Assembly (NCBI GenBank): GCA_025937035.1 | Contig: JAICSG010000323.1 | Coordinates: forward strand, 1 to 5,418 | Direction of reading: 5' to 3' | DNA: 5,418 nt | Source: Thermoanaerobaculia bacterium | GTDB lineage: Bacteria > Acidobacteriota > Thermoanaerobaculia > Multivoradales > UBA5704 | Shown here: positions 1 to 5,418 of the stretch, piece by piece | How the letters are laid out: each line of letters starts with the position of its first letter | How positions within the stretch are numbered: the stretch's first letter is position 1 | The notes under the pieces: model-generated | Told to the model about the DNA's origin: nothing | Databases searched by the model: none | Seen by the model: the letters and a program-made list of their open reading frames with translations, nothing else | Program-made: the position numbers and the translations under genes

Positions 1-1784
1 AGGACGAGCTGCACGAGGCGGCGGGTTTCGGGGGCCATGGTGGTCTCGCGGAGCTGGAGGGGGTTCATCTCGCCCAGCCCCTTGAAGCGCTGCACGTTGG
101 GCTTCCCCTTTTTCCCCTCGGCCTCGATGCGGTCGAGGATCCCCTTCTTCTCCCGCTCGTCGAGCGCGTAGTAGACCTCCTTGCCGAGGTCGATGCGATA
201 GAGCGGAGGCATCGCCACGTAGACCCGGCCATCCTCGACCAGGCCGCGGAAGTGGCGGAGGAAGAGGGCGCAGAGGAGGGTCGCGATGTGGGCGCCGTCC
301 GAGTCGGCGTCGGCGAGGATGCAGACCTTGCCGTAGCGCAGGCCGTCGCGCTTCTCCGAGCCGGGGTCGACCCCGAGGGCCACGGCGATGTCGTGCACCT
401 CCTGCGAGCCCAGCACCTCGGTGGGGTCGACCTCCCAGGTATTCAGGATTTTGCCGCGCAGGGGGAGGATCGCCTGGTACTCCTTGCTGCGGGCCTGCTT
501 GGCCGAGCCGCCCGCCGAGTCCCCCTCGACCAGGAAGAGCTCGGTGAGACCGAGGTCCTGGCTGGTGCAGTCTGCGAGCTTGCCGGGGAGGGCCGGGCCG
601 GAGGTGACCGTCTTCCGCTTCACCTGCTTGCCCGAGCGCAGGCGCGACTGGGCGCTGTCGATGGCCAGGCGGGCGATCCGCTCGGCGTCGGCCGTGTGCT
701 GGTTGAGCCAGAGGGCGAAAGAGTCCTTGGCCACGCCGGAGACGAACGCCGCCGCCTCGCGCGAGGAGAGCCGCTCCTTGGTCTGGCCGGTGAACTGCGG
801 GTCCTTCATACGCACCGAGAGCACGTGGCAGCAGCGCGACCAGACGTCCTCGGGCGCCAGCTTGACCCCGCGCGGCAGAAGGTCCCGGAATTCGCAAAAC
901 TCGCGGATGGCGTCGGTGAGGCCGGAGCGGAAGCCGTTGACGTGCGTCCCCCCCTGGGTGGTGGGGATCAGGTTGACGTAGCTCTCCCCCACCCCGTCCG
1001 ACGTCTCCTCCTCCTCGCCCAGCCAGCAGACGGCCCAGTCGACCTCCTCGTCCTGGCCACGGAAGTGGCCGATGAAGGGCTCGTCCGGCACCGTCTGGCA
1101 CCCCGCGAGCTCGTCGGTGAGGTAGTCCTTGAGGCCGTCCTCGTAGTACCAGTCCTCGTTGTCCTCGGGGACCTCCTCGTGGACGAAGCGGATGTGGAGG
1201 CCCGGACAGAGCACCGCCTTGGCGCGCAGGACGTGCTTGATCTTCGGGATGCTGAACTTGGGCGAATCGAAGAACTTGGGGTCCGCCCAGAAGCGGACGG
1301 TGGTGCCGGTGTTGCGCTGGCCGACGGTGCCCACAACCTTCAGGCTCGAGGTCTTCTGCCCATCGGCGAAGGCCATGTGGTGCTCCTTGCCCTCGCGCTT
1401 CACCCACACCTCCAGCCTGGAGGAGAGGGCGTTCACCACCGAGACGCCGACGCCGTGGAGGCCGCCGGAGAAGCGGTAGCTCTTGTCGGAGAACTTGGCG
1501 CCCGAGTGCAGGCGGGTGAGGATCACCTCGACCCCCGGCACCTTCTCCCCCTTGTGGAGGTCGACCGGCATGCCGCGGCCGTTGTCGGACACCGAGAGCG
1601 ATCCGTCCTCGTGGAGGGTGACCACGATCTCCGTGCAGTAGCCGGCGATGGCCTCGTCGGCCGCGTTGTCGATGACCTCCTGCGCGAGGTGGTCGGGCCG
1701 GTCGGTGAACGTGTACATGCCGGGGCGCTTGCGCACCGGCTCCAGCCCGGTCAGGACTTCGATGGAAGAAGCGTCGTAAGCCAT
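1..1784 (-). CDS. parE: DNA topoisomerase IV subunit B (ParE), 3' end beyond window
   Basis: ParE is the ATP-hydrolysing half of topoisomerase IV (ParC2ParE2), which decatenates replicated chromosomes and relaxes supercoils. I read 594 in-frame codons without interruption. From the N-terminus they show the IEVLTGLEPVRKRPGMY start of the family (residues 8-24), the GHKL ATPase pocket with N40, DNGRG (67-71) and GGLHGVG (107-113), then the transducer region. The TOPRIM domain follows, with EGDSAGG (420-426), PLRGKILNTWEVD just after it, and DADSDG (492-497) supplying the acidic metal ligands. QRFKGLGEMNP and RRLVQL lie near the left edge. The motif after the TOPRIM glutamate and the overall collinearity with Escherichia coli ParE (about 630 aa) favour ParE over GyrB; roughly 35-40 C-terminal residues are missing. 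The ATG at 1784 matches the usual ParE N-terminus. Its AAGGA ribosome site is only 3 bases upstream, closer than usual. No parC is visible; it may lie outside the window. Confidence 0.95.
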   Translation of the reverse strand, partial: MAYDASSIEVLTGLEPVRKRPGMYTFTDRPDHLAQEVIDNAADEAIAGYCTEIVVTLHEDGSLSVSDNGRGMPVDLHKGEKVPGVEVILTRLHSGAKFSDKSYRFSGGLHGVGVSVVNALSSRLEVWVKREGKEHHMAFADGQKTSSLKVVGTVGQRNTGTTVRFWADPKFFDSPKFSIPKIKHVLRAKAVLCPGLHIRFVHEEVPEDNEDWYYEDGLKDYLTDELAGCQTVPDEPFIGHFRGQDEEVDWAVCWLGEEEETSDGVGESYVNLIPTTQGGTHVNGFRSGLTDAIREFCEFRDLLPRGVKLAPEDVWSRCCHVLSVRMKDPQFTGQTKERLSSREAAAFVSGVAKDSFALWLNQHTADAERIARLAIDSAQSRLRSGKQVKRKTVTSGPALPGKLADCTSQDLGLTELFLVEGDSAGGSAKQARSKEYQAILPLRGKILNTWEVDPTEVLGSQEVHDIAVALGVDPGSEKRDGLRYGKVCILADADSDGAHIATLLCALFLRHFRGLVEDGRVYVAMPPLYRIDLGKEVYYALDEREKKGILDRIEAEGKKGKPNVQRFKGLGEMNPLQLRETTMAPETRRLVQLV

Positions 1785-1858
1785 AGATCCTTGGAGCAGA
1801 GATTCAATGCCGGTCGTTCGAGGCGGCCCATGATACAGGAGTGGGATTCGGTTCCCAG

Positions 1859-1887
1859 TTGACGCCACGAGTCCGGAGTGCTATCTT
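1859..1887 (+). promoter_or_regulatory. Candidate sigma70 promoter for the DUF1579 gene
   Basis: TTGACG (1859-1864, 5 of 6 consensus matches) is followed after 17 bases by TATCTT (1882-1887, 4 of 6). Transcription would start near 1894, giving a leader of roughly 105 bases that carries the hairpin at 1914-1938 and ends in a strong ribosome binding site. Its -10 element coincides with the -10 element of the leftward parE promoter candidate. Confidence 0.5.
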
Positions 1888-1911
1888 ACGCGGTAACGCA
1901 GCGTAATTCAA
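1883..1911 (-). promoter_or_regulatory. Candidate sigma70 promoter for parE
   Basis: On the minus strand a TTGAAT hexamer (1911-1906) is separated by exactly 17 bases from TAAGAT (1888-1883). Each matches the sigma70 consensus at 4 of 6 positions. Transcription would begin near 1876 and leave a leader of about 90 bases before the parE ATG. The -10 bases are shared with the rightward promoter on the other strand. Pattern match only; no experimental support. Confidence 0.45.
1886..1906. promoter_or_regulatory. Palindrome in the divergent promoter overlap, possible operator
   Basis: TTACGC (1886-1891) and its exact reverse complement GCGTAA (1901-1906) are separated by 9 bases, so the half-site centres lie 15 bases apart. 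The element covers the end of the shared -10 region, the rightward start-site area and the spacer of the leftward promoter. This placement would suit a repressor acting on both genes. The regulator is unknown, and a 6-bp half-site can arise by chance. Confidence 0.3.
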
Positions 1912-1913
1912 GA

Positions 1914-1938
1914 GGGGCCGGACCTCCGATCCGGTTCC
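1914..1938 (+). promoter_or_regulatory. Hairpin in the DUF1579 mRNA leader
   Basis: GGGGCCGGA (1914-1922) can pair with TCCGGTTCC (1930-1938), giving nine base pairs including two G-U pairs around a 7-base loop. It lies about 20 bases after the predicted start site and about 60 bases before the ATG. No T-run follows, so it is not a typical intrinsic terminator. It may stabilise the transcript or have no role. Confidence 0.35.
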
Positions 1939-1984
1939 GAGTCCCCCGTTCCCGTTGTTTTCGTCCATCCACGTCAAGGATCTC

Positions 1985-1992
1985 AAAGGAGG
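1985..1992 (+). promoter_or_regulatory. Strong ribosome binding site that fixes the DUF1579 start
   Basis: AAAGGAGG is a near-perfect Shine-Dalgarno sequence placed 7 bases before the ATG at 2000. It decides between that ATG and an in-frame TTG at 1955, which would add a 15-residue extension ahead of the signal peptide. Confidence 0.85.
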
Positions 1993-1999
1993 AAACATC

Positions 2000-2599
2000 A
2001 TGAAGGCACGGTCTCTCGTTGTCGCGCTGTCCCTGCTCGCCCTGGCGGCGATGCCCGCCCTCGCTCAGGACAAGCCGAAGGATGCCCCCGCGATGAGCAA
2101 CGCCGAGATGGAGGCCATGATGAAGGCCATGGCCCCGGGGGAGCATCAGAAGAGGTTGGCCCGCATGGCCGGCGATTGGACGTTCACCAACCGCGCGTGG
2201 ATGGCCCCTGGTCAGCCGCCGATGGAATCCGCCGGCACCATGCACGCGGAGGTCCTGATGGGCGGCCGCTACGTCGAGCACACCTGGAAGGGGAATTTCA
2301 TGGGGATGCCCTTTGAAGGCCGCGGGACCGACGGCTACGACAACATCGGCAAGCAGTACGTCAGCTCCTGGGTGGACAACATGGGGACCGGCATCATGTA
2401 CGAGACCGGAACCTGTGACGACGTCGGCAAGGTCTGCACATACAACGGCGACGTATGGGACCCGATGTCCGGCAAGAAGTCCACGATGAAGCAGGTCATC
2501 ACCTGGATGGACGACAACAACTTCAAGAACGAGATGTACGGGCCGGGGCCGGATGGCAAGGAAGTGAAGATGATGGAGATCGTGGCGAAGCGGAAGTAG
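2000..2599 (+). CDS. Exported DUF1579 family protein, methionine-rich
   Basis: The 199-residue product starts with a classical signal peptide: KAR, a hydrophobic core (residues 5-17) and an ALA-Q cleavage site after residue 22. It should therefore be exported to the periplasm or beyond. The mature part matches DUF1579 as I know it: GEHQKRLARMAGDW (47-60), MGGRYVEHTWKGNFMGMPFEG (87-107), GYDN (112-115), a central W-D pair (124-126), and a C-terminal DGKEVKMMEI (185-194). The family has no established biochemical role; a beta-barrel, lipocalin-like fold is often supposed. Twenty of 177 mature residues are methionine, and Cys139 and Cys146 are the only cysteines, so a disulfide is possible. The gene has its own predicted promoter and appears monocistronic, meeting hemW tail to tail with a 2-base gap. 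Family assignment is firm; function is unknown. Confidence 0.88.
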   Translation: MKARSLVVALSLLALAAMPALAQDKPKDAPAMSNAEMEAMMKAMAPGEHQKRLARMAGDWTFTNRAWMAPGQPPMESAGTMHAEVLMGGRYVEHTWKGNFMGMPFEGRGTDGYDNIGKQYVSSWVDNMGTGIMYETGTCDDVGKVCTYNGDVWDPMSGKKSTMKQVITWMDDNNFKNEMYGPGPDGKEVKMMEIVAKRK

Positions 2600-2601
2600 C
2601 T

Positions 2602-3783
2602 TCATTCCGATTTAATCTCGAAGTCGCGGGCGAGCGAGTCCGTGATGGCGAGGCCCGCCAGGGTCGGAATCAAAAGGGCTCCTTCGCTACGGAGGAGACC
2701 CTCCTGAACGAGCCGCTCGATCAGCGGCTCGTTTCGTCTCCGCAGATCGAGGCCATAGCGCTCCTGAAATTCGCTCAGATCGATTCCGTCCACGATCCGA
2801 AGCCCGAGCATCAAGGCTTCGAGGGCAAGGTCCTCGCGCGTGAGCTCTTCGGAGCCCGCGATCGGCCGCTCGCCGTTATCAATCCTTTTCTCATAGGGTC
2901 CAAGCTTGCGCTCATTCCACCATCTGCGGGTGCCCGAGAATGAATGCGCCGAAGGGCCGAGGCCCAGATAAGGGACGTGGTGCCAGTACTTCTGATTGTG
3001 GCGCGAACGGTGCTCGGGCGATCGGGCAAAGTTCGAAACCTCGTAGGCCGGGTAGCCTTGATCGCGAAGGAATTCGTGGGTGAAGAGGAAGATCTCCGCC
3101 TGCTCCTCCTCTGGAAGCTCGGTCATCTTGCCACGAGCCAAGTGGAACCCGAACGGCGTCCCCTCATGAAACGTGAGCTGGTAGCAGGAGATGTGGTCGG
3201 GCGCGAGGGTGACCGCCTGCTCCAGCGTGCGCTTCCAGATCTCGAACGGCTGGCCCGGCAAGCCATAGATCAGATCGATCGAAATGGTATCGAAGCCCGC
3301 CCCGCGCGCCGTCTCCACGCTGCGCCGGGCCCCCTCGGGATCGTGCCGCCGGCCCAGGAATCTCAATGCGTCCGCGTCGAAGGACTGAATCCCAAGGGAG
3401 AGGAACCGGACGTTGAGATCGCGCCAGGCCCGGACGCTCTCCGGATTGACGTCCTCGGGATTCGCCTCGAAGGAGACCCAGGCGCCGTCCTGGACCGAAA
3501 GGCTTTCGCGGGCGGCTCCGAGAATGCGCGTGATGTCGTCTGGGGTCAGCGCCGAGGGTGTGCCGCCGCCGAAGTAGATGGTATCGATTCCCTCGAAAGC
3601 TTGCCGGTCCGGAGCCCACAAAGAGATCTCGGAGATCAGATGCTCGGCGAACCGCCTCCGCTTCTCCGGCCCGCCGGTCAGGACCGCGAAGTCGCAGTAG
3701 GGACAGATGGCGGAGCAGAAGGGGATGTGGAGGTAGAGGCCGGGGTTGGCTGACACAGCTACGTTCAGATCCGTCCTCTCCAA
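2602..3783 (-). CDS. hemW: HemW-type radical SAM protein (heme chaperone / HemN-like)
   Basis: HemW proteins are radical SAM enzymes related to coproporphyrinogen dehydrogenase HemN. Characterised members bind heme and pass it to acceptor proteins rather than oxidise coproporphyrinogen. The 393-residue product shows YLHIPFC and the CxxxCxxC cluster site (C23, C27, C30); position 32 is Phe, where HemN carries a fourth Cys, which points to HemW. Further family motifs are GGGTPS (72-77), SFEANPED (104-111), GIQSF (131-135), DLIYGLPGQ (170-178), SRHNQKYW (260-267) and GLGPSAHS (274-281). A helical C-terminal HemW domain follows. Length fits the family (E. coli about 378). The start is uncertain: the TTG at 3783 overlaps the toxin gene by 19 bases, while the GTG at 3756 would give 384 residues and no overlap. 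Neither has a good ribosome site, so coupling to toxin translation is plausible. It is probably co-transcribed with the genes to its right. Confidence 0.93.
   Translation of the reverse strand: MERTDLNVAVSANPGLYLHIPFCSAICPYCDFAVLTGGPEKRRRFAEHLISEISLWAPDRQAFEGIDTIYFGGGTPSALTPDDITRILGAARESLSVQDGAWVSFEANPEDVNPESVRAWRDLNVRFLSLGIQSFDADALRFLGRRHDPEGARRSVETARGAGFDTISIDLIYGLPGQPFEIWKRTLEQAVTLAPDHISCYQLTFHEGTPFGFHLARGKMTELPEEEQAEIFLFTHEFLRDQGYPAYEVSNFARSPEHRSRHNQKYWHHVPYLGLGPSAHSFSGTRRWWNERKLGPYEKRIDNGERPIAGSEELTREDLALEALMLGLRIVDGIDLSEFQERYGLDLRRRNEPLIERLVQEGLLRSEGALLIPTLAGLAITDSLARDFEIKSE
2707..2733 (+). terminator. Perfect 11-bp inverted repeat inside hemW, possible terminator of the DUF1579 transcript
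   Basis: AACGAGCCGCT (2707-2717) and its exact reverse complement (2723-2733) flank a 5-base loop. On the plus strand the stem is followed by TCGTCTCC; counting the arm's own end, the T-run is only TTT plus scattered Ts. It lies about 108 bases past the DUF1579 stop, where a rightward transcript needs to end, because the two convergent genes leave no intergenic room. In hemW it encodes residues around NEPLIERLV (351-359). The weak T-run makes termination uncertain, but the repeat itself is directly visible. Confidence 0.4.
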
Positions 3784-4058
3784 TAGCCCGGCCTACGGCT
3801 CTGGTGGCCTATGGCAACGACGAGGATGGAATCAGGCTCGATTTTGTAGATTACATTGAAGCGAAATTTGTTCAACCTGGCGACCCGTAGTCGCCGTGAG
3901 ATCCTTGGGCTCGACTCCGGAAAATAGCCCAGGCGCTCCATGACTGACAGGAATTCTTCGAGAAAACGATCGCCAAGATCTGGGCTTTCAGATTTATAAA
4001 ACTGCCACGCCTCTTCAAGCTCAAGCTCAGCTCTTCGCAGCAGCCTGAACGGCTTCAT
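3765..4058 (-). CDS. ParE/RelE superfamily type II toxin
   Basis: This 97-residue basic protein fits the ParE/RelE toxin fold. It has an N-terminal strand, then the helical hairpin AELELEEAWQFY (10-21) and LGDRFLEEFLSVMERL (28-43). A conserved Pro follows (P47), and then the strand region RLNKFRFNVIYKI (61-73), ILVVAIGH (78-85) and a C-terminal RRPGYWRGR (88-96). In the superfamily such toxins either cut mRNA on the ribosome or poison DNA gyrase. The sequence alone does not settle which, although the H-x3-R-P-x-YW ending is usual for the plasmid-stabilisation (ParE-like) branch. Its ATG overlaps the antitoxin stop as ATGA and it has no convincing ribosome site of its own, which implies translational coupling. 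Two 60-base stretches of the gene have 27 G+C, clearly lower than the neighbouring genes and a sign of transfer. No broken motif is seen, so it looks intact. Confidence 0.88.
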   Translation of the reverse strand: MKPFRLLRRAELELEEAWQFYKSESPDLGDRFLEEFLSVMERLGYFPESSPRISRRLRVARLNKFRFNVIYKIEPDSILVVAIGHQSRRPGYWRGRI

Positions 4059-4246
4059 CGATGGGTCGCGCGGAGTCTCCGGATTACCTCTTCGCCCGGA
4101 ACCGCCTCCTCTTTCCCATCGAGGTAATCCTGATAGCGCCGTTCAGCTTCCTCAGCCCAAAGCCGCTCAAGCTCGGGATCGTCCCAGTACCCGGAAGGGA
4201 CCTCTACATCTTCATCCTGGTGCGGCTTGGGGTCTTTGATAGCCAT
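4055..4246 (-). CDS. Antitoxin, addiction module component family (TIGR02574-like), short form
   Basis: The 63-residue acidic product precedes the toxin and should bind and neutralise it. The C-terminal part matches the addiction module component family: LWAEEAERRYQDYLDGKEEAVPGEEVIRRLRA (29-60), with the characteristic W..E..RR, D/E-G and P-x-EEV. Start choice: the ATG at 4246 has AGAGGA 9 bases upstream and yields MAIKDPKPHQ; a longer 84-residue reading would run into the end of hflX and lacks support. The N-terminal 25 residues are polar and acidic (HQDEDVEVPSGYWDDPE) instead of the hydrophobic leucine-rich helix usual in this family, so dimerisation or DNA binding may differ. The stop overlaps the toxin start by four bases. 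Toxins and antitoxins of this arrangement often repress their own promoter, but no operator was recognised here. Confidence 0.82.
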   Translation of the reverse strand: MAIKDPKPHQDEDVEVPSGYWDDPELERLWAEEAERRYQDYLDGKEEAVPGEEVIRRLRATHR

Positions 4247-4255
4247 GATGATTTT

Positions 4256-4261
4256 TCCTCT
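4256..4261 (-). promoter_or_regulatory. Ribosome binding site deciding the antitoxin start
   Basis: AGAGGA on the minus strand sits 9 bases before the ATG at 4246, inside the 25-base gap after hflX. It supports the 63-residue reading over longer alternatives. Confidence 0.65.
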
Positions 4262-4268
4262 ATGGGCA

Positions 4269-4274
4269 ATTCTA
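4269..4274 (-). promoter_or_regulatory. Possible -10 element for the toxin-antitoxin pair
   Basis: TAGAAT (5 of 6 matches to TATAAT) includes the hflX stop codon and lies about 22 bases before the antitoxin ATG. The hexamer 17 bases upstream (TGGCGC) is a poor -35 match at 3 of 6. A transcript from here would have a short leader carrying the ribosome site. This is weak evidence for independent transcription of the cassette. Confidence 0.25.
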
Positions 4275-5418
4275 CACCGGGTTGACCGCTGGCGCCATCC
4301 CCTCCCCATATGTCTTCATCAACGGCTTCTCCCGCCCCAGCCGCTCCTCGGCGGCTTGGACGAGCTCGGCCAGACCCTGGCGCTTCACAGCGCTCACGGG
4401 GACGGCCTGGAAGCGGCGGGCCAGGGCGGCGGCTTCGTGCGGCTCCAGGAGGTCGGTCTTGTTGAGGACGAGAAGGCGCGGGATGTCCGCCAGGTGGAGC
4501 TCGGTCAGGAGGCGCTCGACGGATTCCAGCTTCTGCTCCAGGCGCGGGTCCGAGGCGTCCACCACGTGGAGGAGGAGGTCGGCGGCGGCCAGCTCTTCGA
4601 GAGTGGCCCGGAAGGCGGCCACGAGGTCCGGCGGCAGGTCGGCGATGAAACCCACCGTATCGGTGATCACCACCTCCCCCTCGCGCGGAAAGCGCAGCCG
4701 GCGGCTGGTGGGGTCGAGGGTCATGAAGAGCTTGTTCTCGGCTTCCACCTCGCTGCCCGTCATCGCGTTCAGCAGCGTGCTCTTGCCGGCGTTCGTGTAG
4801 CCGATGATCGAGAGGACGGGCACCCCCTCCTCCCGGCGGCGGCGCCGGCGCAGGTCGCGCTGGCGGGAGAGCGACTCCACCTGCTTCTCCAGGGCCCGGA
4901 TGCGGTCGCGGATGCGGCGGCGGCCGATCTCGATCACGGTCTCGCCCGGGCCCCGGCCGCCAATGCCGCCGGCCAGGCGCGATAGGCCGGCGTCCTTCTC
5001 GGTCAGGCGGGGGAGGGCGTATTTGAGCTGCGCCAGCTCCACCTGGAGCTTGCCGTCCCGGCTGCGCGCGCGCTGGGCGAAGACGTCGAGGATGAGCTGG
5101 GTGCGGTCGATCGCCTTGAGGCCCGTGGCGTCCTCGAAAGCACGGCTCTGAGCCGGCTTGAGGTCGAGGTCGAAGATGGCCACCGTGGCGCGGCTGCGCA
5201 TGCCCTCCAGCACGATCTCCTGGAGCTTGCCCGTGCCGACCACCGTCCGCGGATGGACCTGGGAGCGCTTCTGGCGCACGGTGCCCGCGACAGCCACCCC
5301 GGCCGAGCGGACCAGCTCCAGCATCTCCTCGAAGTGCTCGTCCTCGGGGACGATGCCGATCACCAGGGCCCGTTCCTTTTCGGTCTCGCCCGAGGCGCTG
5401 GTGACGCGGGCGAATTCG
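4272..5418 (-). CDS. hflX: HflX ribosome-splitting GTPase, 5' end beyond window
   Basis: HflX is a cytoplasmic GTPase that binds the 50S subunit and splits stalled or heat-damaged 70S ribosomes. The window holds 381 codons; the frame stays open to the right edge, so the internal GTG at 5363 is not the real start. Starting from the edge there are ERALVIGI, the HflX N-terminal domain with HPRTVVGTGKLQEI (encoded about 5255-5214) and the glycine-rich linker GGIGGRGPGETVIE (about 4970-4930). An Arg-rich coiled segment follows, then the G domain: G1 GYTNAGKST (4802-4776), the TLDPT switch region, G3 DTVGF (from 4661), G4 NKTD (4463-4452) and G5 SAV. The length is near that of E. coli HflX (426), so perhaps only a few tens of residues are missing, and the C-terminus is complete with TAG at 4274-4272. 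All GTP-binding motifs are intact. It is the most upstream visible gene of the leftward cluster. Confidence 0.96.
   Translation of the reverse strand, partial: EFARVTSASGETEKERALVIGIVPEDEHFEEMLELVRSAGVAVAGTVRQKRSQVHPRTVVGTGKLQEIVLEGMRSRATVAIFDLDLKPAQSRAFEDATGLKAIDRTQLILDVFAQRARSRDGKLQVELAQLKYALPRLTEKDAGLSRLAGGIGGRGPGETVIEIGRRRIRDRIRALEKQVESLSRQRDLRRRRRREEGVPVLSIIGYTNAGKSTLLNAMTGSEVEAENKLFMTLDPTSRRLRFPREGEVVITDTVGFIADLPPDLVAAFRATLEELAAADLLLHVVDASDPRLEQKLESVERLLTELHLADIPRLLVLNKTDLLEPHEAAALARRFQAVPVSAVKRQGLAELVQAAEERLGREKPLMKTYGEGMAPAVNPV

Noticed and set aside
968..1336. 122-residue minus-strand frame within parE
   Set aside because: It is in another frame of parE and composed almost only of Ser, Arg, Thr and Ala, typical of a frame-shifted GC-rich gene.
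1842..1857. TGGGA/TCCCA inverted repeat in the parE leader
   Set aside because: The stem is only 5 bp with a 6-base loop, next to the rightward -35 element. It is too short to claim as a regulatory structure.
252..1862. 536-residue plus-strand open frame opposite parE
   Set aside because: It is the antisense shadow of a GC-rich, clearly conserved parE. Its translation is a low-complexity A/G/R/V/L/E mix with no recognisable domain, and it runs past the parE start.
2944..3753. 269-residue plus-strand open frame opposite hemW
   Set aside because: Antisense to the conserved hemW frame, with no family motifs.
3765..4058. Functional link between the ParE-like toxin and topoisomerase IV ParE at 1-1784
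   Set aside because: The shared name is historical. The toxin branch is not settled between gyrase poison and RNase, and the two genes are separated by unrelated transcription units.
4227..4985. 252-residue plus-strand frame opposite hflX
   Set aside because: Antisense of the intact HflX G domain; composition is that of a shadow frame.
4930..4985. GC-rich near-repeats of GGCCGGC type in hflX
   Set aside because: Explained by the conserved glycine/arginine-rich GGIGGRGPGE linker in GC-rich codons.

Overview
This is a high-GC bacterial chromosome segment holding six protein-coding genes, two of them cut by the window edges. No RNA gene, IS element or CRISPR array was seen. Most of the window is GC-rich: 4921-4980 has 48 G+C in 60. 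The exception is the toxin gene, where 3841-3900 and 3961-4020 each have 27 in 60. The gene families and the combination of an exported DUF1579 protein, a proteobacterial-type topoisomerase IV ParE and a chromosomal toxin-antitoxin pair would fit Acidobacteriota, Myxococcota or a related environmental lineage. This placement is a guess from family distribution, not something the sequence proves.

Left part (1-1784, minus strand): parE, the ATPase/TOPRIM subunit of topoisomerase IV, lacking only its extreme C-terminus beyond the left edge. Positions 1785-1999 form a divergent control region. Sigma70-like promoters for parE (leftward) and the exported-protein gene (rightward) appear to overlap face to face and share their -10 bases. 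A palindrome lies across the overlap and a stable hairpin lies in the rightward leader.

Middle (2000-2599, plus strand): a secreted, methionine-rich DUF1579 protein with a clear signal peptide and a strong ribosome binding site. Its stop codon lies 2 bases from the stop codon of the convergent hemW gene. The nearest terminator-like hairpin for this transcript therefore lies inside hemW.

Right part (2602-5418, minus strand): hflX, antitoxin, toxin and hemW run leftward, with only 25 bases between hflX and the antitoxin, a 4-base antitoxin/toxin overlap and either a 19-base overlap or an 8-base gap between toxin and hemW. The layout suggests one transcription unit of two housekeeping genes (HflX, a ribosome-splitting GTPase; HemW, a radical-SAM heme chaperone-like protein) with a type II toxin-antitoxin cassette lodged between them. 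Lower GC in the toxin gene supports the cassette being a later arrival.

The genes are mostly ordinary families. The points most worth a second look are the toxin-antitoxin insertion between hflX and hemW, the unusual antitoxin N-terminus, the back-to-back shared promoter, and the perfect 11-bp inverted repeat inside hemW.
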